Assembly (NCBI RefSeq): GCF_000285535.1
Contig: NZ_HE610988.1
Coordinates: 41,896 to 102,365 of the forward strand
DNA: 60,470 nt
Reading direction: 5' to 3'
Source: Bacillus timonensis
GTDB taxonomy: Bacteria; Bacillota; Bacilli; Bacillales; Bacillaceae_L
Each line of letters opens with the position of its first letter. Within the stretch, counting starts at the first letter, position 1. Of the stretch, positions 53,991 to 60,470 are shown piece after piece. The notes below the pieces were generated by a model. That model had not been told where the DNA came from. It searched no databases and worked only from the letters and a program-made list of their open reading frames with translations. The position numbers and the translations under genes were made by a program.

Positions 53991-54248
53991 ATGAATATTT
54001 ATCAACAAATCATTAACCAAAAATTAAAAACGTTAACACCAGATGACCTAATGAAATACGGGAAGCAATACGATATATATGTATCCAAACAACAAGCTAC
54101 AAATGTTTTAAAATTAATTCGGAAAAACAAAAATATTAATATTTTTAATCCAGATGAAAAAAATCAACTTTTAAGGGAGATTGCCCGTGTTACTAGTCCT
54201 GAGGTCGCAAGAAAACTAAACCAATTATTTATCAAATTCACCAGTTGA
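53991..54248 (+). CDS. yqfT: DUF2624 protein YqfT
   Basis: This 85-residue helical protein (IINQKLKTLTPDDLMKYGKQY, ATNVLKLIRKNKNINIF) matches DUF2624. ATG 53991 is taken; GTG 53976 is also possible and sits close to GAGAGGAAG. Function unknown. It is convergent with nfo, with a terminator between. Confidence 0.78.
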   Translation: MNIYQQIINQKLKTLTPDDLMKYGKQYDIYVSKQQATNVLKLIRKNKNINIFNPDEKNQLLREIARVTSPEVARKLNQLFIKFTS

Positions 54249-54278
54249 AAAAAGCTGTCAATACTAGACAGCTTTTTC
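54247..54278. terminator. Bidirectional terminator yqfT / nfo
   Basis: GAAAAAAGCTGTC / GACAGCTTTTTC with a seven-base loop. Confidence 0.88.
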
Positions 54279-54281
54279 AAT

Positions 54282-55175
54282 TTATTGATTGATAATTTTC
54301 TCTAATAAGCCTTCGTCAAATGATTTCCCGCGAATCATCTCAATTTCAAACTTATATGGAGCTTTCTTATTGTTTTTATCCTCACCGACATATGGTGTTT
54401 CAAGGATTTTAGGGACACTTTCAAGAGAAGGATGATGGACGATATACTTGATGGCATCAAACCCTATTTTTCCAAAGCCAATATTTTCATGGCGATCTTT
54501 ACTTGCCCCTTTTTCATTTTTACTGTCATTTATATGAAGGACTTTAATACGATCTATACCAATTAATTTGTCGAATTGGTTTAATACCCCGTCAAAGTCA
54601 TTCACAATGTCATAACCAGCATCGTGGGTGTGACATGTATCAAAGCAAACGGATAGGTTCTCATTATGTGTGACTCCATCAATAATTTGAGCAATTTCTT
54701 CGAATGAACGTCCACATTCAGAGCCCTTTCCTGCCATCGTTTCTAACGCAATCTGTACGCTGTGATCCTTTGTCAGAACCTCGTTTAAGCCCTCAATAAT
54801 CTTCTTGATTCCAGCTTCAGGACCTGCACCTACATGTGCTCCTGGGTGTAAGACAATTTGTTTTGCTCCGAGAGCTTCTGTTCTCTCAATTTCTGAACGT
54901 AAGAAGTTTACACCTAGTTCGAAAGTAGCAGGGTTAGAGGTGTTACCGATGTTAATAATATATGGAGCATGAACAACTATTTCATCAATCCCGTTTTCTT
55001 TCATATGAGCTTGTCCAGCTTCAATATTTAAATCTTCTATTTTTTTACGTCTCGTATTTTGTGGTGCTCCTGTATAGATCATAAATGTGTTTGCACCATA
55101 TGATACTGCTTCTTCACTTGCAGCAAGAAGCATTTTTTTCCCACTCATTGAAACATGTGAGCCTATTTTAAGCAT
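54282..55175 (-). CDS. nfo: Endonuclease IV
   Basis: This 297-residue AP endonuclease makes 5' incisions at abasic sites. It starts [16 protein letters not shown] at 55175 (the frame to 55190 lacks a better site). Zinc ligands are in [35 protein letters not shown] and [21 protein letters not shown]. In B. subtilis this gene (yqfS) is switched on in the forespore to protect spore DNA. Confidence 0.94.
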   Translation of the reverse strand: MLKIGSHVSMSGKKMLLAASEEAVSYGANTFMIYTGAPQNTRRKKIEDLNIEAGQAHMKENGIDEIVVHAPYIINIGNTSNPATFELGVNFLRSEIERTEALGAKQIVLHPGAHVGAGPEAGIKKIIEGLNEVLTKDHSVQIALETMAGKGSECGRSFEEIAQIIDGVTHNENLSVCFDTCHTHDAGYDIVNDFDGVLNQFDKLIGIDRIKVLHINDSKNEKGASKDRHENIGFGKIGFDAIKYIVHHPSLESVPKILETPYVGEDKNNKKAPYKFEIEMIRGKSFDEGLLEKIINQ

Positions 55176-55235
55176 GCTAAACCACTCCAATCTCCCTTAC
55201 CCTATTTCATACAACTATTTTACCATAAATATTGC

Positions 55236-56543
55236 TTATTTTCTCTTCAAACGTTTTTGACGTTTTTTAATTTCTTCCATTTCTTTATTCATTTTTTTCT
55301 TATAACCTGGCTTCACTTTCTTAGGCTTTCTAACTTTGCTTTGTGCAAGTTTATCCACTTCATCAACTTGTTTTTTGCGAGCTTTCCGTTTATTTCGTTC
55401 ACCAATATTGACCCATTCATCTTTTTCAAGGTCCATATTTACGAAAGTTACTCCCATCTTTTCAAGCCTTACGATTGCATCTTCATTTGCTGGTTCATAA
55501 ATAGTTGCAGCAATCCCTGAAAAACCCGCTCTTGCAGTTCTACCAACCCTATGAATATAAAAATCAAGATCATTAGGCAGTTCATAATTAATGACATGAC
55601 TTACACCTTCAATGTCAATACCTCGTGCAGCCAAATCAGTTGCAACAACATATTGGAATTCTAATGAATTAATTTGTTTCATCACCTTTTTACGTTCACG
55701 TGGAGGAAGGTCGCCGTGGATTCTTCCCACTTTCATCCCTTTAGCGATTAGGCCATCAGCTACTTCATCAGCCATTTTTTTCGTGTTTGTAAAAACAATT
55801 GCCAAGTATGGATTATACACTTCTAACATCGACTGAAGAAGGTTTAGCTTATTCCGATGTCGCAGTGGAACTAGTATATGTTCTACCTTTGCAGCTGTAG
55901 CCTGTTCTGGAGCTACATGTGTGTATCTTGGGTTTTCCATATATTTTTTTAAAAATGGTTTTAACTTTTCAGGTATGGTGGCAGAAAATACTAAAATTTG
56001 AAGGTCTTCTATCATCCTTGATGCGATTTGATCCACATCCTCAATGAATCCCATTTCAAGCATTAGGTCTGCTTCATCTACCACTATTTTACTAGCAGTA
56101 TAAACCTGAAGAGCCTGCTCTTTCACTAAATCATGAATTCTACCAGGAGTTCCAACAACAATATGTGGCTGTGTTTTTAGTTTTTCAATTGCTCGTGCTT
56201 TATCAGTTCCACCTACAAATAATTTTGCAGTAATTGGACTTTCCTCGCTAAATTTAATGATTTTCCCAACCTCTTGATGGATTTGCGTAGCAAGCTCTCT
56301 TGTTGGAGCAGTTATTACTGCTTGTACCTCTTGTCTTGTCGGGTCAATTTTATCAATAATTGGCAATAAATAAGCATGTGTTTTACCAGTCCCTGTTTGT
56401 GATTGACCAATTGCATTTTCTCCTCGCTGAATGCTGGGTATTAATCTTTCTTGAATTTCAGTCGGTTTTGTAAAGTTAATTTCACGTAAAGCCTCTAATA
56501 TAAACGGCTGAAACTTAAAATTTTCAAAATTTCGTACTGTCAT
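55236..56543 (-). CDS. cshB: DEAD-box RNA helicase CshB
   Basis: This 435-residue helicase has the Q motif region (FKFQPFILEALREINFTKPTEIQ), motif I (SQTGTGKTHAYL), Ia (TAPTRELATQI), DEAD box (VVDEADLML), SAT (FSATIP) and motif VI (HRVGRTARAG). The C-terminus is a very basic tail (KARKKQVDE... KRQKRLKRK). CshB acts in cold adaptation and mRNA or ribosome handling. It is located where B. subtilis has yqfR. Confidence 0.94.
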   Translation of the reverse strand: MTVRNFENFKFQPFILEALREINFTKPTEIQERLIPSIQRGENAIGQSQTGTGKTHAYLLPIIDKIDPTRQEVQAVITAPTRELATQIHQEVGKIIKFSEESPITAKLFVGGTDKARAIEKLKTQPHIVVGTPGRIHDLVKEQALQVYTASKIVVDEADLMLEMGFIEDVDQIASRMIEDLQILVFSATIPEKLKPFLKKYMENPRYTHVAPEQATAAKVEHILVPLRHRNKLNLLQSMLEVYNPYLAIVFTNTKKMADEVADGLIAKGMKVGRIHGDLPPRERKKVMKQINSLEFQYVVATDLAARGIDIEGVSHVINYELPNDLDFYIHRVGRTARAGFSGIAATIYEPANEDAIVRLEKMGVTFVNMDLEKDEWVNIGERNKRKARKKQVDEVDKLAQSKVRKPKKVKPGYKKKMNKEMEEIKKRQKRLKRK

Positions 56544-56791
56544 AACGATCCCTCATTTATCTAAATATAAATTTATTATGTATAGAATGCGCACCTCTAA
56601 TTTGAATTATAAATATGTATTATTTATAACCTAACAATTTATTATAAAGGAAAGCGAGTAAAAATACCAACCAGCCCATTTACCTGATTTGTTAAACATT
56701 TATACCACCCTCCGCATATCCTTAAAATAAGGTATTATCACGATACTCATTCTTCTACTTATTTTAGGTATTTGGAAAGGAGGAGAAGTAA

Positions 56792-57466
56792 ATGTTTTTT
56801 CCACGACAACCAATGAATCAAATGAGGCCACAGTCCATGTATCCGCAACAATTTGGTTTCCGTCCACCAGGAATGTACGGTGGTATGCAAGGTAGAGCTG
56901 GCCTGGGGGGTATGCAGGGTATACAGGGTAGAGCTGGCCTGGGGGGCATGCAGGGTATGCAGGGTAGAGCTGGCCTAGGGGGTATGCAGGGTATGCAGGG
57001 TAGAGCTGGCCTGGGGGGTATGCAGGGTAAATCTGGCCTAGGTGGCCTGTTAAAACGACTAATTCCTGGCATGGGGCAGTCAAACCCGATGCAAGGAATG
57101 GGAGGCATGCCTGGAATCTTCAATCCTTCACAAGGGGTGAACACAAGCACCCTTCAAAATTTAGCAAACCCTTCAAATCTAAGCTCTATGTTAGGAAATG
57201 TACAAAAAACGTTAAAGATGGCTGAATCTGTTGTTCCAATGGTTCAGCAATATGGTCCACTTATGAAAAATATCCCTTCAATGATAAAAATGTACAGCGC
57301 TATTAAAAATGCAGGTAATGAAGAAAACACAGGTAATGCAGAGGAAGAAGAGAATGGAACAATCTCACTTTCTGATGTTACTTCAGATGGTGAAGAGTTA
57401 AAAAATGAAGAAGAACAGCAGAAAGCAAAAGGTTCAGGTAAATCCGTGCCAAAGCTTTACATTTAA
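56792..57466 (+). CDS. yqfQ: YqfQ/VrrA-like Gly/Met-rich repeat protein
   Basis: This 224-residue protein has an N-terminal Met/Gln/Pro-rich region, nearly five copies of a 12-residue unit (GGMQGMQGRAGL), a central GGLLKRLIPGMG, a helical part (LANPSNLSSMLGNVQKTLKM, YGPLMKNIPSMIKMYSAI) and a Glu-rich tail. The B. anthracis orthologue carries the vrrA variable-number repeat. Function unknown, possibly spore-related. ATG 56792 follows GGAGGAG. Confidence 0.85.
   Translation: MFFPRQPMNQMRPQSMYPQQFGFRPPGMYGGMQGRAGLGGMQGIQGRAGLGGMQGMQGRAGLGGMQGMQGRAGLGGMQGKSGLGGLLKRLIPGMGQSNPMQGMGGMPGIFNPSQGVNTSTLQNLANPSNLSSMLGNVQKTLKMAESVVPMVQQYGPLMKNIPSMIKMYSAIKNAGNEENTGNAEEEENGTISLSDVTSDGEELKNEEEQQKAKGSGKSVPKLYI
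56882..57053 (+). repeat. 36-bp coding tandem repeat (VNTR) in yqfQ
   Basis: Consecutive 36-bp units of the form GGTATGCAGGGTATGCAGGG plus TAGAGCTGGCCTGGGG occur with few differences (ATA for ATG, CAT for TAT, CTA for CTG), then a shortened last unit (GGMQGKSGL). The unit itself contains a 9-bp internal duplication (GGTATGCAG twice). Reading frame is kept. Confidence 0.92.
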
Positions 57467-57570
57467 AAGTCCTTTGATATATCCTTCATACTCAGATATA
57501 ATAAATACGAGATTACGAGATTACCAGTAGGTATGAACTATCCGATTTATTACCTGAGGAGGAGAAGTGC

Positions 57571-58518
57571 ATGGAAGTAATCAAAGTTGCACCCCGCGGT
57601 TATTGCTATGGTGTAGTAGATGCGATGGTTATTGCAAAAAATGCTGCTTTAGATAAAACTTTACCAAGACCAATTTATATACTAGGAATGATTGTTCATA
57701 ATAAACATGTAACAGATGCCTTCGAGGAAGAAGGCATTATTACTCTTGATGGATCAAATCGTTTAGATATATTAAATCAGGTTAAAGAAGGCACCGTTAT
57801 TTTCACAGCACACGGTGTTTCACCTGAGGTGAAAAGCTTAGCGAAAGAACGGGGGCTTGTTACCCTTGACGCTACTTGCCCGGATGTCACAAGAACACAT
57901 GATTTAATCAAAGAAAAAACAGCCGAAGGTTTCCACATCATATATATTGGAAAAAAAGGCCATCCTGAGCCAGAAGGTGCATTAGGTGTAGCACCTGGAT
58001 ATGTTCATCTTGTTGAAACGGTTAAAGATGTAGAAAATCTTAAGCTTGACAGTGAAAAGCTTGTTGTAACCAACCAAACTACGATGAGTCAATGGGATGT
58101 TCTCCATGTTATGGAAAAAGTGAAGGAAAAGTTTCCACATACTGAAGTTCATAATGAAATTTGTTTAGCTACACAGGTTCGTCAAGAAGCTGTTGCTGAA
58201 CAAGCAAAAGTGGCAGACCTAACAATTGTAGTTGGTGATCCAAAGAGTAATAACTCCAATCGTCTAGCACAGGTTTCTGAAGATATTGCAGGAACGAAAG
58301 CTTATCGTGTAGCAGATGTAAGTGATATTCAACTTGAATGGCTTGAGGGAGTAGAGAAGGTAGCAGTAACAGCCGGCGCTTCAACCCCAACGCCGATTAC
58401 AAAAGAAGTCATTAACTTTTTAGAACAATTTGATCCTGAAAATGAAGAAACATGGGAACGAGTTCGAAAAGTACCACTTCATAAAGTGTTACCTAAAGTT
58501 AAAGTTCCAAAAAAATAA
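57571..58518 (+). CDS. ispH: 4-hydroxy-3-methylbut-2-enyl diphosphate reductase
   Basis: This 315-residue Fe-S enzyme performs the last MEP-pathway step, giving IPP and DMAPP. Cluster cysteines are in [24 protein letters not shown] and [12 protein letters not shown]; the substrate loops FTAHGVSP and [11 protein letters not shown] are intact. ATG follows GAGGAGGAG. In the same direction as ispG. Confidence 0.96.
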   Translation: MEVIKVAPRGYCYGVVDAMVIAKNAALDKTLPRPIYILGMIVHNKHVTDAFEEEGIITLDGSNRLDILNQVKEGTVIFTAHGVSPEVKSLAKERGLVTLDATCPDVTRTHDLIKEKTAEGFHIIYIGKKGHPEPEGALGVAPGYVHLVETVKDVENLKLDSEKLVVTNQTTMSQWDVLHVMEKVKEKFPHTEVHNEICLATQVRQEAVAEQAKVADLTIVVGDPKSNNSNRLAQVSEDIAGTKAYRVADVSDIQLEWLEGVEKVAVTAGASTPTPITKEVINFLEQFDPENEETWERVRKVPLHKVLPKVKVPKK

Positions 58519-58520
58519 TC

Positions 58521-58554
58521 AAAAGGTACTCCACGATAAAATGGAGTACCTTTT
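58521..58554. terminator. Bidirectional terminator ispH / yqfO
   Basis: AAAAGGTACTCCA / TGGAGTACCTTTT with an eight-base loop and a T-run. Confidence 0.92.
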
Positions 58555-58555
58555 T

Positions 58556-59682
58556 TTATAAAAATGTAAATGGATCTGTGTTTAGTTCTGACGAGATCAC
58601 CGTAACCTCATATTTCTTTTCTTTAAGACGCTTGGTAAGGATAGTAGCTACGCCTTTTTTCATTACTTTTTCAACATTATGACCCGGGTCAACAATATTA
58701 AGCCCCATCATCATTGCATCATGAGCGACATGATAATACAAATCTCCAGTTACATACACATCTGCCCCTGCTCTTTTCGCGTGTGAAATATATTTATTAC
58801 CGTCTCCACCAAGTACAGCAACTTTTTTGACTTTATCACTAAGGGAACCGACAACACGAAGTCCATCTACTTCTAATTTATCTTTCACGTGTGAAGCAAA
58901 CTCCTCAAGAGTCATTTCCTGTTCAAGATACCCGACCCTACCAAGTCCCAGCATCTTACCTTCATTTTCAACAGGATAAATATCGTATGCAACCTCTTCA
59001 TAGGGATGGGCCTTAAGCAAAGCTGTGATAACCTTTTTTTGTAGACTGCTTGGAAAGATTGTTTCAATCTTCACTTCATCCACTTCTTCTAATTTACCTT
59101 TTTCTCCGATATGAGGGTTCGTCCCTTCTTGAGGTAAAAATGTTCCGATACCAGGGGTATTAAATGTACAATGACTGTAGTTTCCAATAAAACCGGCACC
59201 AGCTTCTCCTAAAGCTGTTCGAACTTCATCGGCAGATTTTCTCGGAGTATATACAGCTAGTTTTTTTAGTTTTTCTTCATAGGTCGGAGCCAATAATTCA
59301 ATATTTGTTAACTCTAATGCAGTAGCTAACAAATCATTAACCCCGCCCACAGCTACATCTAAATTTGTATGTGCAGCATAGACTGAAATATTATGTAAAA
59401 TACATTTTTCAATGATCCTTCCCGAAGGTGTATCCGTTTGAATCGCTTTTAAAGGGCGAAAAATTGGCGGGTGGTGGGCGATAATTAAATCTACATCATT
59501 TGCTATTGCTTCATCTACCACATTTTCTAACACATCAAGTACAACCATCATTTTTTTACCGGTTTGTTTAATGTTCCAATTTGAAGACCGATTTTTTCTC
59601 TGTCCCCTTCAACGGCTAAATGCTTTGGAGAAAATTGCTCAAAAACTTGAATCACTTCAAATCCATTAGGGATTTTGCTCAT
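58556..59682 (-). pseudogene. yqfO: Nif3-like dinuclear metal protein YqfO, frameshifted
   Basis: The ATG at 59682 overlaps the trmK stop (ATGA) and encodes MSKIPNGFEVIQVFEQFSPK up to NKPVKK, then hits TGA. The -1 frame continues at MMVVLDVLENVVDEAIANDV and runs to 58556. Adding one A to the A7 run at 59551-59557 joins them into a normal 375-residue Nif3 family protein with LIIAHHPPIF, AAHTNLD, the central CutA-like domain and GGDGNKY...DLYYHVAHDA. Metal-binding histidines are all present. The role of the family is uncertain. Confidence 0.88.
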
Positions 59683-60383
59683 ATTAATGCCTCCCTTACA
59701 AATGTGATTTTCTGCTCGAGTTCTTCTTTACGAGACCGATTTTCAGGACTTTCACCTGCTGCGTCAAGTTGTGCCACGATTTTTTCCCAGTGTTTTAATT
59801 CTTGCACCCATTTTTTCTTAAAAGTTTGACTTTTTTCTTTTACTAAAAATGGGCCAAGCAATAGTTCTTGTTCTTTATTTTGATAGGGTTTGAGTGGGTT
59901 TCCTTTTTCGGCTACTAATATTTCATAGATTTTTTTGTCTTCTTCTAAAATTTCTTCGGCTATTAGTTCCCACTCGTTTTCAATTAGCCATTCTCTGACT
60001 GTGGAAGCTCCAATATTCGGTTGGAGGATAAGTCGTTTTACACCAGGTAATTTACTTTTGCCATTTTCAAGAATAGAACGGATAAGTGAGCCCCCCATTC
60101 CTGCAATGGTAATACATGTTACTTCATTTGGTTGGATGACCTCTAGGCCATCACCTTTACGTGCTTCTAATTTTAAGTCTAGTTGGTTTTTTGAAATTTG
60201 TTTTTTTGCTGATTGTAACGGACCCTCAGCAACTTCTCCTGCAATCCCTTTAGAAATCATTCCGTTTAAGAATGCATAACATGGTAAGTATGCGTGATCA
60301 GAGCCGATATCTGCCAATATAGCCCCTTTTGGTATGTAAGATGCGACTGTTTCTAGCCGCTTTGATAGTTTTTCTTCATTCAT
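59679..60383 (-). CDS. trmK: tRNA (adenine22-N1)-methyltransferase
   Basis: This 234-residue SAM-dependent methyltransferase modifies A22 of tRNA. Motifs are ILADIGSDHAYLPCYAFL (SAM loop), ITIAGMGGSLI (TrmK signature) and LILQPNIGASTVREWL. ATG 60383 is preferred over the 60401 frame start. It overlaps yqfO by four bases, as in B. subtilis yqfN-yqfO. Nothing further is seen in the last 69 bases. Confidence 0.92.
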   Translation of the reverse strand: MNEEKLSKRLETVASYIPKGAILADIGSDHAYLPCYAFLNGMISKGIAGEVAEGPLQSAKKQISKNQLDLKLEARKGDGLEVIQPNEVTCITIAGMGGSLIRSILENGKSKLPGVKRLILQPNIGASTVREWLIENEWELIAEEILEEDKKIYEILVAEKGNPLKPYQNKEQELLLGPFLVKEKSQTFKKKWVQELKHWEKIVAQLDAAGESPENRSRKEELEQKITFVREALI

Positions 60384-60470
60384 AGTATAATAACACCACA
60401 TTTTTATAAAAATTAATTAATTTTCATTATACAGGAAGGGTAAGGAAACTTCCATCCATGCTGATTGGGC

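Noticed and set aside
56882-57053. Possible CRISPR array
   Set aside because: The repeats are directly adjacent, in frame and without unique spacers; it is a coding VNTR.
56700-57083. Pro/Tyr-rich and Pro/Ile-rich open frames antisense to the yqfQ repeats
   Set aside because: They are the reverse reading of the tandem repeat; they have no ribosome site and the plus-strand gene is well supported.
58556-59551. A short YqfO starting at MMVVLDVLEN
   Set aside because: The upstream frame encodes the conserved YqfO N-terminus and overlaps trmK by ATGA, so the gene really begins at 59682.

Overview
The window is chromosomal DNA from a low-GC, endospore-forming member of the Bacillaceae. From about 14.3 kb rightward the gene order follows the Bacillus subtilis yqzE-aroK-comG-yqg-yqf block: comG, yqgY/X/W/U/T/S, glcK, yqgQ, gluP, yqgN, rpmG, pst, pbpA, yqgE, sodA, yqgC, ispG, zur, yqfU, nfo, cshB, yqfQ, ispH, yqfO, trmK. 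A SpoVAF-type germination protein, a SinR/SinI pair and a comG pseudopilus operon fit such an organism. No tRNA, rRNA or CRISPR array was seen.

Left part (1-12.3 kb): a biofilm island. A minus-strand exopolysaccharide operon runs epsA-like (frameshifted), epsB-like kinase, a probable EAR/epsC antitermination RNA, a small ORF, epsC-like dehydratase, UTP-glucose-1-phosphate uridylyltransferase, three glycosyltransferases and an EpsG-like polymerase cut by the left edge. Just upstream lie an XRE regulator, a small zinc-ribbon protein and a sinR-sinI pair. A further SinR-type promoter drives a small secreted Trp/Asp/Lys-rich protein next to a DUF3889 (YqzG-like) gene, about where tapA-sipW-tasA would lie in B. 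subtilis. At least five copies of a 16-bp palindrome (GTTCTTnATAAAGAAC type), plus weaker ones, sit in these promoters. One fills the 17-bp spacer of the eps promoter. In B. subtilis sinIR and eps are at distant loci; here the repressor, antirepressor, eps operon and a candidate matrix protein are together.

Middle (12.4-36.6 kb): moaA, aroK and the seven-gene comG operon, bounded by two inverted copies of a MITE-like element. A cysteine-rich ArsR/SufR-like regulator with two palindromes in its promoter follows, then the yqg genes: a LysM/M14 endopeptidase, an LTA-synthase homologue, glucokinase, rhomboid protease GluP, 5-FTHF cyclo-ligase and a two-cysteine L33.

Right part (36.6-60.4 kb): pstSCAB-phoU behind a clear Pho box, PBP2, SodA, a Na/Pi cotransporter, ispG and ispH, a znuC-znuB-zur operon with a Zur-like box, DNA repair (nfo), RNA helicase cshB, yqfQ with a 36-bp coding tandem repeat, and yqfO-trmK.

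Five conserved genes (epsA-like, comGG, comGD, comGB, yqfO) and one small ORF are each broken by the apparent loss of one base from an A/T run. This could be homopolymer under-calling, true decay or slippage; intact runs of equal or greater length elsewhere in coding sequence argue against a blanket sequencing artefact.
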